64,000 bases of DNA from Lachnospiraceae bacterium XBD2001 (GCA_900116395.1 FPAN01000006.1:124001-188000); one strand, 5' to 3'. Shown: positions 24,199 to 33,354, numbered from the stretch's first letter. The notes: a model not told the origin generated them from the sequence alone. Program-made: numbers and translations.

Positions 24199-25683
24199 AT
24201 GAATTGCTTTTATTGTCAGAATGAGATTGGAGCCAACGATACCTGTCCATACTGCGGCGCGGACAACAGCGCCTATCGCAAGGTCATTCATGCGTCTAAC
24301 ACCTTCTACAATGAAGGTTTGGAACGTGCCAAGATTCGTGATTTGACCGGTGCGGCAGAGTATCTGGGCCAGAGTTTAAAATATAATAAATACAATTTGG
24401 ATGCCAGAAACCTCTTGGGACTGGTGTATTTCGAAATGGGCGAGACCGTTCAGGCCTTAAGCGAGTGGGTCATCTCCAAGAATTATTTCCCGGATGAGAA
24501 CCCGATTGCAGACCATTATCTGGATGAGTTGCAGCATGGCGCCAACATGTTGGACAAGCTGAATCAGACCACCAAGAAGTACAACCAGGCCATTGAGTAT
24601 GTCCAGCAGAAGAGCTACGATTTGGCCAAGATTCAGCTGAAACGTGTGTTATCCATGCAGCCGAACCTGGTTCGTGCCAGACAGTTACTTGCCCTGCTTC
24701 TTATGATGGAAGGCAAGTACGAGGATGCTAAGAAGGAACTTGCTGAGGCAGCGAAGATTGACATCAAGAATCCGACCACCATTGCGTACCAGCAGGAAGT
24801 CCGTCGTGTTCTGAAGGACAAGAAGTCTAAGAAGAAAAAGAAGCGCAAGGACGATCCGCTGGATTATGTAGATGGTTCCGAGAGCGGATACATGCGTCGT
24901 CAGACCTTCATCGAGGCTATGGACAATACCAAGAGCGGTATTGTAAATATTCTGGTTGGAATCATCATCGGTACGTTGATTTGTATGTTTCTTGTGGTAC
25001 CAAGTGTCCGCCAGAATGCCAACAGTGATGCAGCTAATGCATTGGTAGATGCCAATGAGAAGGCTACCAGTACAGCAACTGACGTTGCAGTATTACAGCG
25101 GGAGATTGACCGACTGAATGCAGAGCTGGAGAATTACACCGGTAAGGGAGACCAGAAGACTTCTTACGAGAAGCTCTTAGAAGCGCAGACGGCACAACTG
25201 GCCGGTGATTTGGAGACTGCAGCTACAGCTATGGAGACGGTGAATCGTGATCTCTTAGATGCCAACGGTCAGGCGAAGTACGATGAGATTGTCGCTGTAA
25301 CCAATGTGTATCTGGAAGATAAGCATTACGAAGAAGGCTACAAGGCCTTCTATGCCAAGGAATATCCACAGGCAGTGGAGCATTTTGCCAAGGTTGTAGA
25401 GTTGGATGAGACTTACAGCAATGGGGATGCCATCAACTACCTGGCTCAGAGTTATGCAGCGGTAGGGGATAATGAGAATGCGCTCACCTACTATAAGAAA
25501 GTGGTAGAGGCGTATCCGAATACCCGTAAGGCTAGAGCTGCTGAGAAGGCTATTGAGACCTTAGAGTCCGGCGGAACGTTGGATATTGAGAATTCCTCCA
25601 CGGGAGGAGCTGCTCCAACCACCCAGACGGGCGAAGAGAATACACAAGAGAATCCACCGGAAGCGGAAGCTCCGGCGGAATAA
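24199..25683 (+). CDS. Zinc-ribbon, TPR-repeat membrane protein
   Basis: A 494-residue protein. An N-terminal zinc ribbon (CFYC and CPYCGAD, residues 3-19) is followed by tetratricopeptide repeats to about residue 200, a basic stretch KKSKKKKKRKD, one membrane helix (IVNILVGIIIGTLICMFLVVP near 249-269), a coiled-coil-like segment, further TPRs (YEEGYKAFYAKEYPQAVEHFAKVVEL, then DNENALTYYKKVVEAYP) and a Gly-, Ser- and Pro-rich tail. The repeats probably bind partners on both sides of the membrane. No specific function is known. A strong terminator follows. Confidence 0.75.
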   Translation: MNCFYCQNEIGANDTCPYCGADNSAYRKVIHASNTFYNEGLERAKIRDLTGAAEYLGQSLKYNKYNLDARNLLGLVYFEMGETVQALSEWVISKNYFPDENPIADHYLDELQHGANMLDKLNQTTKKYNQAIEYVQQKSYDLAKIQLKRVLSMQPNLVRARQLLALLLMMEGKYEDAKKELAEAAKIDIKNPTTIAYQQEVRRVLKDKKSKKKKKRKDDPLDYVDGSESGYMRRQTFIEAMDNTKSGIVNILVGIIIGTLICMFLVVPSVRQNANSDAANALVDANEKATSTATDVAVLQREIDRLNAELENYTGKGDQKTSYEKLLEAQTAQLAGDLETAATAMETVNRDLLDANGQAKYDEIVAVTNVYLEDKHYEEGYKAFYAKEYPQAVEHFAKVVELDETYSNGDAINYLAQSYAAVGDNENALTYYKKVVEAYPNTRKARAAEKAIETLESGGTLDIENSSTGGAAPTTQTGEENTQENPPEAEAPAE

Positions 25684-25688
25684 GAAGG

Positions 25689-25723
25689 ACCCCGTAACAC
25701 CATTGGTGCTACGGGGTTTTTTT
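25689..25723 (+). terminator. Rho-independent terminator after the TPR gene
   Basis: An outer 8-bp stem (25689-25696 with 25710-25717), an inner CACC/GGTG helix and a T run. Confidence 0.9.
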
Positions 25724-25725
25724 AG

Positions 25726-26508
25726 TTACATATTACCGACGAGAGTATCTTTGATTACGCCGATGCATTCCCGCAAGGTGTTGTTGGGAAGATACAACGG
25801 ATGGGATGGTGCTGCAATGCCGCAGACGTTATGCAATCCCTGCTTGGTTGCGATATGAGTGGCACGATATACGTGAAAATTATTTGTTAGAATTCCAACA
25901 TTTTTATATTCTCCATTGCAATCCGATTCTAAGATGCTCTTACTGAATCGGATATTCTCCAAGGTATTGGTGGATTGATCCTCCAGAAGGATGCGGTCGC
26001 CGTCAATGCCACAGGATACCAGGTAATCATACATCCCCTGGGCTTCGCTGCAAGGTTCGTTATAACCCTGTCCCCCGGAGACAATGCAGCGGGTGTTTGG
26101 ATTCTCCTGCAGGTAGGTGACTGCGGTATCCAATCGTTCTTTTAAAATAATGCTTGGGCCGCTTTGACGCATCTGTGCGCCTAAGACAATGATGTAATCT
26201 AAGTCCTGTTCCCCTTCGGCATGGAATGTCCCGGTAACGAAAGCAAGCAGGATGCCAAGTACGATCAGTCCGATACCGACGATACTACCCAGCGTGATAC
26301 GAAGGGCTAGGGGCAATCGGGCCAAAATCCCTAAGTGGTGTAGAATTGCTAAGAGTAAGCATCCCAGTCCCATAACCTCCCATATCAGGAAGAAGAAGGT
26401 GCCGGAATGAGCCATCCAGGCAATGACACCGTAGGCGCATCCAGCGGCCGCCAGGATGAGTAATAGGATTGTTAGAAATACGTGCATGATACGCTCCTTT
26501 GTAGTCAT
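25726..26508 (-). CDS. DUF218 (YdcF/SanA-like) membrane protein
   Basis: A 260-residue protein. The start at 26508 is chosen because GGAGG lies 5 nt upstream. Three hydrophobic helices occupy about residues 10-95, followed by a DUF218 domain with DYIIVLGAQMRQSGPS, RCIVSGGQGYNEPCSEAQGMYDYL, EDQSTNTLENIRFSK and LTNNFHVYRATHIA. The family includes SanA and ElyC, linked to envelope integrity and lipid-carrier metabolism. The gene is convergent with the TPR gene and divergent from the C39 peptidase gene; a TATAAT lies on its strand at 26545-26540. Confidence 0.85.
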   Translation of the reverse strand: MTTKERIMHVFLTILLLILAAAGCAYGVIAWMAHSGTFFFLIWEVMGLGCLLLAILHHLGILARLPLALRITLGSIVGIGLIVLGILLAFVTGTFHAEGEQDLDYIIVLGAQMRQSGPSIILKERLDTAVTYLQENPNTRCIVSGGQGYNEPCSEAQGMYDYLVSCGIDGDRILLEDQSTNTLENIRFSKSILESDCNGEYKNVGILTNNFHVYRATHIATKQGLHNVCGIAAPSHPLYLPNNTLRECIGVIKDTLVGNM

Positions 26509-26587
26509 AGATACCTCCATATTTTATCTTATGTTATCTATTATAGGAATATCTTTTACACAACTACAATCAACTTGTGGTTGACAC

Positions 26588-26619
26588 TTGACAAGAGTGT
26601 TTGGGTGTACTAGTATAGT
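26588..26619 (+). promoter_or_regulatory. Putative promoter of the C39 peptidase gene
   Basis: TTGACA occurs twice (26581-26586 and 26588-26593). Candidate -10 boxes are TAGTAT at 26611-26616 (17-nt spacer) or TATAGT at 26614-26619 (20-nt spacer). The exact -10 is uncertain. Confidence 0.4.
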
Positions 26620-26650
26620 TAATACAGTAGTAATGATTATGGAGGAAGAC

Positions 26651-27490
26651 ATGGAAGATCGTCGTCCGGCCAGACAGCCGTCCAAACGGGTTCAAAAATT
26701 AAAAAAGAAAATCCTGCTGTTACGAATCGAGGAAGTGATTCTTCTGGTGATTATCGCAGTATTATTATTGAATCGCTGCCAGAGTTCCATGGGTGCATCC
26801 AGTGCCTTTGCTCATTTTTCTGACGAACAGACCGAGACAGAATACGCTTGGTTGCAGGAGCATAGCGGTGATTTTCCGGAGGGCAAGATTGATGCCGCAG
26901 CCGGGAATCCGGGGCTGATCCATTTTCTATATAACTACGGGAATGGTTCCTATGACCATGATGCCGTAGCTACCTTAACGGGCAATGAGAAGTCCCAGGA
27001 CATTCCGTTGTTTATGCAATGGGACGAGCGCTGGGGATATGACCTGTATGGTGATAACAATATTGGTATGTGTGGTTGTGCGCCGACGTGTCTTGCGATG
27101 GTGACGGAGGGCATGACGAAGAATGCGGATATTACCCCAAGTAGCGTTGCCAATTATGCCATGAGTAACGATTATTACCTCTTTGGAACCGGTACGAAGT
27201 GGGGCCTGTTCGAGGATTACGCTGCGATGAATGGGCTGATGTGCACGGAGCTTGGTGCAGATACGGCGTCCATCTACAGCGAGTTGGAACAGGGACATCC
27301 GGTAATCTGCAGTATGTCTCCGGGAACTTTTACCACCGGTGGACACTTCATTGTGATGTGCGGTTTGAAGAGCGGTGAAGTTGTAATCAACGATCCGAAC
27401 AATGTGGAGCTAAGCTCCAAGACCTGGAACTTAGACGGTATTAGTAGTGAAATCAAGAATGCCTGGGCTTTCGCCCCGGAAAACATGTAA
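26651..27490 (+). CDS. Membrane-anchored C39-like cysteine peptidase
   Basis: A 279-residue protein starting at the ATG that follows GGAGGAAGAC; upstream ATGs lie inside the promoter region. A signal anchor (VILLVIIAVLLL near residues 32-43) leads to an extracellular C39-like peptidase fold (PF13529): DIPLFMQWDERWGYDLYGDNNIGMCGCAPTCLAMV carries the catalytic Cys, and GGHFIVMCGLKSGEVVINDPN carries the His and Asn/Asp. The substrate is unknown; relatives cleave peptide leaders or wall-linked proteins. It ends at its own terminator. Confidence 0.85.
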   Translation: MEDRRPARQPSKRVQKLKKKILLLRIEEVILLVIIAVLLLNRCQSSMGASSAFAHFSDEQTETEYAWLQEHSGDFPEGKIDAAAGNPGLIHFLYNYGNGSYDHDAVATLTGNEKSQDIPLFMQWDERWGYDLYGDNNIGMCGCAPTCLAMVTEGMTKNADITPSSVANYAMSNDYYLFGTGTKWGLFEDYAAMNGLMCTELGADTASIYSELEQGHPVICSMSPGTFTTGGHFIVMCGLKSGEVVINDPNNVELSSKTWNLDGISSEIKNAWAFAPENM

Positions 27491-27507
27491 AACTCCCTTC
27501 TCTTAAG

Positions 27508-27538
27508 AAGATGCTTCCCAATCGAAGCATCTTTTTTA
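27508..27538 (+). terminator. Rho-independent terminator after the C39 peptidase gene
   Basis: A perfect 9-bp stem (27508-27516 with 27525-27533), 8-nt loop and T run. Confidence 0.9.
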
Positions 27539-27555
27539 TTTTTCGGAAATACTTG

Positions 27556-27589
27556 TTGACAAATAATACTATACGCCATATAGTATTAT
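27556..27589 (+). promoter_or_regulatory. padR promoter with a 27-bp palindromic operator
   Basis: TTGACA (27556-27561), 17-nt spacer and TATAGT (27579-27584). A perfect inverted repeat of 11 bp per arm with a 5-nt centre (27563-27573, 27579-27589) runs from the spacer through the -10. The ATACT/AGTAT cores match half-sites described for PadR-family repressors, so padR probably represses its own operon. Confidence 0.8.
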
Positions 27590-27615
27590 ACATAAACAAG
27601 AAAGGAGATGATTGT

Positions 27616-27951
27616 TTGACGTATCAGTTGACGGCGCCATTATTGGATGCTTGTGTATTGGGAATTGTTGCGAAGGAAGACTCCTATGGATATACATTGA
27701 CTCAGAAGGTACAGGAGAAGGTGGATATTTCCGAATCTACCTTGTATCCGGTACTTCGGCGATTACAGAAGGAGGAATTCCTTATTACTTACGACCAACC
27801 TTATCAGGGACGGAATCGTAGGTACTACCGGATTACGGAAGCCGGTCGGAAGCAGTTGGAATACTACCGGCAGGAATGGAAAGATTATAAGGATCGGATT
27901 GACGGTTTATTGGAGTATGAATTTTTAGAAGGGGAGACGCATGATGAATAA
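27616..27951 (+). CDS. PadR family transcriptional repressor
   Basis: A 111-residue winged helix-turn-helix protein of the PadR family. The start is a TTG at 27616 with AAAGGAG 8 nt upstream; the longer frame would begin inside the preceding terminator. The family core YTLTQKVQEKVDISESTLYPVLRRLQKEEFLITY and GRNRRYYRITEAGRKQL is complete, with a short C-terminal dimer helix. It overlaps the DUF1700 gene by 11 bp. PadR-DUF1700-DUF4097 operons are common in Firmicutes; the family signal ligand is often a toxic small molecule or envelope stress, not known here. Confidence 0.92.
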   Translation: MTYQLTAPLLDACVLGIVAKEDSYGYTLTQKVQEKVDISESTLYPVLRRLQKEEFLITYDQPYQGRNRRYYRITEAGRKQLEYYRQEWKDYKDRIDGLLEYEFLEGETHDE

Positions 27952-28534
27952 GAATCAATTTCTAACAGAGTTACAACGACGCCTGCGTGGAGTCCCACAG
28001 GAAGAACTGGATCAGGCGATGGAATATTATACAGAGTACTTTTTGGATGCCAATGTGGATGATGTGACGGATGTGATTCCACTGGTTGGTACACCGGAAC
28101 AGGTGGCACAACGCATCTGGGATGAATGCGTGGACAAGCAGGTCACCATCCAGAGACAGGAAGGTGGCGTGAAGAATACGGCGAAGACCGTATGGATGAT
28201 TGTATTAGCAGTATTTGCAGCGCCCATTGCCCTGCCGGTTGCAATCGCAGTTGCAGCAGTGGTGTTTGCAGTACTTGTAGTGATTTTTGCGGTCATCTTC
28301 TCTATTATTGTTGCAGCGGTGGCTTTGGTCGTTGGCGGATTTGCAGCCCTGCCAGGTGTGTTCTGGGTAGTTGGAATCGGACAGGCATTTATCGTAGCCG
28401 GTAGTGCCTTGGCGATGATTGGTATTGGATTACTGTTGATTCTGGCGTTCTGGAAGCTGGGTACCTGGTGTATTTTGCAACTGGCTCAGTGGGTACGGAA
28501 GCTTGGTGAGAAGAAGAGAGGGGTGCAGGTATGA
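27941..28534 (+). CDS. DUF1700 membrane protein
   Basis: A 197-residue protein. The N-terminal cytoplasmic region FLTELQRRLRGVPQEELDQAMEYYTEYF is the DUF1700 hallmark (a HAAS-type signalling domain), and about residues 85-180 contain three or four hydrophobic segments rich in Ala and Val. ATG at 27941 or 27944 are both possible. It overlaps padR by 11 bp and the DUF4097 gene by 4 bp, so the three are translationally coupled. HAAS domains often pair with PadR, suggesting the membrane protein may feed a signal to the repressor. Confidence 0.88.
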   Translation: MMNKNQFLTELQRRLRGVPQEELDQAMEYYTEYFLDANVDDVTDVIPLVGTPEQVAQRIWDECVDKQVTIQRQEGGVKNTAKTVWMIVLAVFAAPIALPVAIAVAAVVFAVLVVIFAVIFSIIVAAVALVVGGFAALPGVFWVVGIGQAFIVAGSALAMIGIGLLLILAFWKLGTWCILQLAQWVRKLGEKKRGVQV

Positions 28535-29316
28535 AGAATTCGGTAAGTAAGATAATATTGATTGTAGCGCTGTGCTTGATTGGCGTAGGCGCAGCGGTGT
28601 TTGGCATTGGAGTAGCCCTAGGTGGTAAGCCGTCTTTTGCAGTGAATTATGACAATCATACCACCAGCACGAACGCATCCTTTAACAAAGCACAGGAGCA
28701 GGTGTCTGCTTTTAAGAGTCTGAAGATTGATGTGTCCGCTGCAGATGTTACGGTGGCATACGGAGATGATTATGGAATTAGTTATGGCTTCTACGATGAT
28801 CAGAAACTGAAGATGGAAACCCAGGATGATACCTTTGTGGTGACAAGCAAGAATGAAGATGGATTTTTCGGTGTGGGATTTCTGTGGCAGGAGTCCCAGT
28901 ACGTGAAGATTACCGTACCGCAAGATACCAAGTTGGAGGATGTTTATATTCATACCTCCGCCGGAGATATCGAATTGTCAGAGGTGACATGCAAGAAGCT
29001 GGATGCCAAGAGTAGCGCCGGAGATGTTACGCTTACAGATAATCGGATTGAGAGTGGTAAGATTACCAGTTCCGCAGGTGATATTCAGTTCACCGATTTG
29101 GATACAGACGATCTGGAGATTCACGCATCTGCCGGTAATGCAGAAGGAAGTTTGGCCCAGCCTCTGGATGCCTACAACTTGGATTTGAAGACCAGCGCCG
29201 GAGAGATTCAGGTAGATCATAAGGAACAGGGAAATAAATACACCACGACGGCTGACGGGAACAAGACCTTGAAGGTGAAATTGTCCGCCGGTGACGTGGA
29301 TTTGGAAGGGAAATAA
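28531..29316 (+). CDS. DUF4097 family beta-strand repeat protein
   Basis: A 261-residue exported or membrane-anchored protein. One N-terminal hydrophobic segment (KIILIVALCLIGVGAAVFGIGVAL) precedes a right-handed beta-helix-like domain built on repeated S-A-G-D/E motifs (TSAGDIEL, SSAGDVTL, SSAGDIQF, ASAGNAEG, TSAGEIQV, LSAGDVDL) spaced about 18-22 residues. This matches DUF4097 putative adhesins. It is the last gene of the PadR operon, overlapping DUF1700 by 4 bp, and is followed by a terminator. Ligand and role are unknown. Confidence 0.88.
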   Translation: MKNSVSKIILIVALCLIGVGAAVFGIGVALGGKPSFAVNYDNHTTSTNASFNKAQEQVSAFKSLKIDVSAADVTVAYGDDYGISYGFYDDQKLKMETQDDTFVVTSKNEDGFFGVGFLWQESQYVKITVPQDTKLEDVYIHTSAGDIELSEVTCKKLDAKSSAGDVTLTDNRIESGKITSSAGDIQFTDLDTDDLEIHASAGNAEGSLAQPLDAYNLDLKTSAGEIQVDHKEQGNKYTTTADGNKTLKVKLSAGDVDLEGK

Positions 29317-29330
29317 TCGAATGGTATGAG

Positions 29331-29366
29331 AATAGCCTGTCGCGTTTCTGCGGCAGGCTATTTTAC
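29331..29366 (+). terminator. Rho-independent terminator of the padR operon
   Basis: A 13-bp stem with one wobble pair (29331-29343 with 29350-29362), followed by a short T-rich tail. Confidence 0.75.
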
Positions 29367-29390
29367 ATTTCTTTTCATAGTGTAAAGGGC

Positions 29391-29396
29391 TATAAT
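29391..29396 (+). promoter_or_regulatory. Candidate -10 box of the S9 peptidase gene
   Basis: TATAAT at 29391-29396 lies 38 bp before the ATG; the -35 region (29368-29373) is poor. Confidence 0.35.
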
Positions 29397-29434
29397 AGTT
29401 TCGTGACAAATATTGTAAAAAGAAAGGGGACAAT

Positions 29435-31423
29435 ATGTCAAAACTGAAAAAAATCCAGCGAGATGATCTGGCTATTTATCGTACACCAAGCGGATTGAAA
29501 TATAGCCCATCCGGGGAATACCTGGCATTCCAGGTAAAGCGTGCAGACTTAGAGAAGAATGAGTATCACAGCGATGTGTGGATGTACCATGATGGGGAAG
29601 CCAAGCAGGTAACCTGGACCATCGATGCCTCCGTTGTGGAGTGGAAGGATGAGCATACCCTAATCCTTCGCCGGAATACCAAGGAGACCAAGCCGGGGAC
29701 CACGGATCTGTATTTATTGGATGTGCGTGGTGGCGAGGCAGCACCATGGGTAACCGTACCTTTTGGCGTGGGAGCATTCAAGCAATTGGATGAGACCCGT
29801 TATATTGCCACCGGTGACATTCGCGTAGATGATCCGGATGCCTATAAGGATGACGAAGAGACTCGTAAGAAGAAGGCGGAAGAGAAGAAGGCAGAGGAAG
29901 ATTACCATGTGGTAGAGGAATTGCCATATTGGTTCAATGGTGCCGGCTATGTCAATGGTACGAGAAGTGCACTGTTCCTTCTTACCATTGAAGACGGGAA
30001 GCTTACAGCCAAGCGCCTGACTGCTCCAACCTGTGATGTACAGGGGATTCGTGTGGAAGGAACCAAAGTGTACTATGGTGCCGATACCTTCAAGAAGCAT
30101 CGAAACCTGTGCAACAAGGCGTATGTTTATGATTATAAGACCGGCAAGAGTGAGTGCATCTACAAGAAGAGTGACTACGGCATTGGTGGATTCTTCGAGA
30201 TGAATGGTAAGCTCTATTGCCAGGCTTCCGATATGAAGACTTACGGCGTGAACCAGACTTCCGATTTGTATCGCTTGGAGAATGGAGAGCTGACCAAGGT
30301 TTATGTGCCGGAAGTATCTCTGTATTCCAGTGTGATTGGAGATACCGCAGAAGGTGGTGACGGAAGATATTGCGACGGCAAAGAGTTCTTAACCTTTGCT
30401 ACCATTCGTGACCATAATGCCATTTTTAAAATGACCGCATCCCGTGGCAAGCTTGTAAAAGAGACGCTGTGGGAAGAGGACGGTATGCTCTGCTCTATGG
30501 ATGTAAATGATAAGCAGATTGCAGTGGTATACCAGGATTGGAATCATGTGGCAGAGCTCTATGTCATGGACCGCGACGGCAAGAACATGACCCAGGTGAC
30601 AACCTTGAATGCAGAAGCGTTGGAAGGTCGATATATTGCCAAGCCAAACCGTCTGGATTACACTTCTTGTGGATTGGATTTGAGAGGATGGGTGCTATTG
30701 CCGGAGGATTATTCTCCGAAGAAGAAGTATCCGGCAATCTTGGATGTGCATGGTGGTCCTCGTTGTGTATATGGTGAGACCTTTTTCCATGAGATGCAGT
30801 ATTGGGTATCCCGCGGATTCGTGGTATTCTACACCAACATTAAGGGCTCTGACGGACGTGGCGATGCATTTGCTGACATCCGCGGAGATTACGGCGGAAC
30901 CGATTTTACCAACCTGATGGACTTCACCGATGCAGTACTGGCAGCTTATCCGAATATTGACAAGAAGCGCATCTGTGAGACCGGCGGAAGCTATGGTGGA
31001 TTCATGACCAACTGGATCATTGGACATACGGATCGCTTTGCTGCTTGCGCATCTCAGCGCTCCATCAGTAACTGGGTGTCCTTCTCCTATATTTCCGACA
31101 TCGGAGAGTATTTCGGACCGGACCAGTGTGGTGCCAAGAATACCTTCGGTGAGAGGAACCATGAGATCCTTTGGGAGCATTCCCCACTGAAGTATGCAGA
31201 CCGGGTGAAGACCCCAACCTTGTTCCTCCACAGTGATGAGGATTATCGTTGTCCGTTGCCGGAAGGTATGCAGATGATGCAGGCCTTGGCATCCCGTGGC
31301 ATTGATACCAGACTGATTGTGTTTAAGGGTGAGAACCATGAGCTGTCCCGTTCCGGTAAGCCGAAGCATCGCATTCGTCGACTGGATGAGATTACGACCT
31401 GGTTTGAAAATCATATCAAATAA
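29435..31423 (+). CDS. S9 family prolyl oligopeptidase / acylaminoacyl peptidase
   Basis: A 662-residue cytoplasmic serine peptidase. An N-terminal beta-propeller with WD-like repeats (GEYLAFQVKRADLEKNEYHSD onward) occupies about residues 1-390. The C-terminal alpha/beta hydrolase domain has the triad Ser519 (TGGSYGGF), an Asp in LHSDEDYRCP (near 601) and His635 (KGENHELSRSG). It is a single gene between two terminators. Such enzymes trim short peptides or acylated N-termini. No signal peptide is seen. Confidence 0.92.
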   Translation: MSKLKKIQRDDLAIYRTPSGLKYSPSGEYLAFQVKRADLEKNEYHSDVWMYHDGEAKQVTWTIDASVVEWKDEHTLILRRNTKETKPGTTDLYLLDVRGGEAAPWVTVPFGVGAFKQLDETRYIATGDIRVDDPDAYKDDEETRKKKAEEKKAEEDYHVVEELPYWFNGAGYVNGTRSALFLLTIEDGKLTAKRLTAPTCDVQGIRVEGTKVYYGADTFKKHRNLCNKAYVYDYKTGKSECIYKKSDYGIGGFFEMNGKLYCQASDMKTYGVNQTSDLYRLENGELTKVYVPEVSLYSSVIGDTAEGGDGRYCDGKEFLTFATIRDHNAIFKMTASRGKLVKETLWEEDGMLCSMDVNDKQIAVVYQDWNHVAELYVMDRDGKNMTQVTTLNAEALEGRYIAKPNRLDYTSCGLDLRGWVLLPEDYSPKKKYPAILDVHGGPRCVYGETFFHEMQYWVSRGFVVFYTNIKGSDGRGDAFADIRGDYGGTDFTNLMDFTDAVLAAYPNIDKKRICETGGSYGGFMTNWIIGHTDRFAACASQRSISNWVSFSYISDIGEYFGPDQCGAKNTFGERNHEILWEHSPLKYADRVKTPTLFLHSDEDYRCPLPEGMQMMQALASRGIDTRLIVFKGENHELSRSGKPKHRIRRLDEITTWFENHIK

Positions 31424-31427
31424 TAAG

Positions 31428-31463
31428 AACGCTTCCGACTTGTTGTGGTCGGAAGCGTTTTTG
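31428..31463. terminator. Terminator between the S9 peptidase and the double-HTH gene
   Basis: A perfect 12-bp stem (31428-31439 with 31448-31459) with T-rich sequence after it on the plus strand. It lies between convergent genes. Confidence 0.88.
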
Positions 31464-31464
31464 G

Positions 31465-33264
31465 TTACTGTAATTTTTTTAGATAAGATTCGACGACCTT
31501 AGTAATCAGTGGATCGCTAATTACCAGTTGCGCTGCCGGGGAAGCATCCTTGCAGAGGATGACCGGCTGGCCCTTCTTGGACAGGATACTAAGATGGGCG
31601 AATGGAATGTGTGGAAGCTCCACGCATTTATAACCGGTGTGTTCCTTGGCGTAAGCTCTTGTGGAAGCCAAATGCTGTTCATATTCTTCATAGTTATAGA
31701 AGATGGCAGCACCAAGGAAGAGACCGGATACATCCAATGTCAGCGGATGGGTAGCGAATTGCTCCTTGCCAATCACCGGATAGAGGACGGTATATTTTTT
31801 GCCCTTGCCGGCGGCATCTGCCTGTTTGCGCAGGTAGTTGCGATAGTTTAAGATGCGCTCTGTAGTGGCTTCGTCTACCTTGTTTTGCTCTAAGATGGAC
31901 TGCAGTAACTCCGGTTCCATGGTCTCTAACGGCAGGGTGTTGTGATAGATATAGGTATTGCCATCAGCTTCCAGATATTCCATTAGATAACGATGATAAT
32001 CCAATCGCTGACCCTTCCGATAGACGTTCACCAGTGGCTGTCCGTCCCGAATCAACTTCTGGAACTGCTCCATCGCGTAGGAAATCTCCGTTGCACCGTC
32101 CTTGCGATAAGCCAGGGCCTCGTTGGATTTGGTGGAGACAGAGGTTCCATAGAGGATATGATCCTCGGTAAAAATGGAGAGGTTCCGATAGTCTTCCTTT
32201 TTGCCCGGAGTGACACGATAGCTTCGCATATTGCCAACCATGTACAGTGGCAGCCATTGCTCCAGTTCCTTTAACACTTCCGGGAAGGTTGCGGCAATTG
32301 GCTGCGCCACGCACAGAGAATGATTCTTCTGCAATGCATGGATGAGCGCTGCAATGACCCGGCTGCGTTCCTTGGATGTCATGGCAGAGAGCCCACCGGT
32401 GATGTCATCTTCCCAATACAGTGGTCCCGGAATCGGTTCGTTCTCAATGCTCACTAAGAAGTCTGCAATACCGGAACGTACTTCGGATAAGGTCTTGTAT
32501 CCGGTGGTCATGCGTTTTGCCAGCTTGGACATCATGCTCTGAGGCTTCTGGACTTTGGCCAGGCGGCGCAGGTATTGCTGGAGATGGAAGACATCAGCGT
32601 AACCGAAGAATTGCTCGATGGCCTGTTCTTCTTCTGTAAGAACAGCAGGTTCTTTGGACGCCGCCTTTGTTGCGGTAACTTTCGCGCTCTTCGATGATGC
32701 CTTTGGCGTTGTATTTACAACAATTGGCTCGTCGGAAGATAAGTATGCAATCAGCGCATCTTTATCGGTTGTCTTCTGGCCAAGGAGTGCTTCTAATTTT
32801 TCAATGGCATCAGATGTGGTATAGTTGGAAGAGATGAAGGCGGCAGCTGCTGCAACAAATTCTTCCGGATTGGCAGGACGACGTTGTCCCTTGCGAATGC
32901 GGGACAGCTGGGATGGATCCACACCGCAACCTCTGGCCATGGCAGCTTGCGTAATCTGCAGGGTGTCCATGAGAGAGGATAGGCGGTTGGCCAAATCGGC
33001 AGCATAGAGATCCTTCGGTGCAAGACTATCGGCAAAAGCAGCACGAATGGTCTTCTTACTGAGCGTCGGATGCTCTAATTGTTTTGCCTTCTTGCCAAGT
33101 GCACGGGCAATGGCGTCAACCTGAGGGCTATCCGGTGCAGGAAGACGCTCGCCGCTACGATATCGACTGATGACAGAAGGGGATAACTCGCAAGCTTCTG
33201 CAAGGTCCTTGGCTGTCACCTGTAATTCTTTCATATAGGATTTCAGTAATTCCGAAAATTCCAT
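31465..33264 (-). CDS. Large protein with two XRE-type HTH domains and an unknown C-terminus
   Basis: A 599-residue protein. Residues 5-60 (LLKSYMKELQVTAKDLAEACELSPSVISRYRSGERLP) and about 90-145 (LMDTLQITQAAMARGCGVDPSQLSRIRKGQRRP) are two XRE helix-turn-helix domains. A Lys-, Ser- and Ala-rich linker follows (about 185-212), then roughly 380 residues I cannot assign, containing helices and an alternating region such as GNTYIYHNTLPLETMEPELLQSILEQ. No membrane segment is seen. It is divergent from an HD hydrolase gene and has a GGGG site before ATG. Two DNA-binding heads on one chain with a long sensor part is unusual. Confidence 0.75.
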   Translation of the reverse strand: MEFSELLKSYMKELQVTAKDLAEACELSPSVISRYRSGERLPAPDSPQVDAIARALGKKAKQLEHPTLSKKTIRAAFADSLAPKDLYAADLANRLSSLMDTLQITQAAMARGCGVDPSQLSRIRKGQRRPANPEEFVAAAAAFISSNYTTSDAIEKLEALLGQKTTDKDALIAYLSSDEPIVVNTTPKASSKSAKVTATKAASKEPAVLTEEEQAIEQFFGYADVFHLQQYLRRLAKVQKPQSMMSKLAKRMTTGYKTLSEVRSGIADFLVSIENEPIPGPLYWEDDITGGLSAMTSKERSRVIAALIHALQKNHSLCVAQPIAATFPEVLKELEQWLPLYMVGNMRSYRVTPGKKEDYRNLSIFTEDHILYGTSVSTKSNEALAYRKDGATEISYAMEQFQKLIRDGQPLVNVYRKGQRLDYHRYLMEYLEADGNTYIYHNTLPLETMEPELLQSILEQNKVDEATTERILNYRNYLRKQADAAGKGKKYTVLYPVIGKEQFATHPLTLDVSGLFLGAAIFYNYEEYEQHLASTRAYAKEHTGYKCVELPHIPFAHLSILSKKGQPVILCKDASPAAQLVISDPLITKVVESYLKKLQ

Positions 33265-33354
33265 AAAAACCCCTTTCTATAGCAAATGCAGTGTCAACTA
33301 TAATTATAGAACGATTTGACGGAAAGGGCATGACAAATCGAGAGGACTTTTTTT

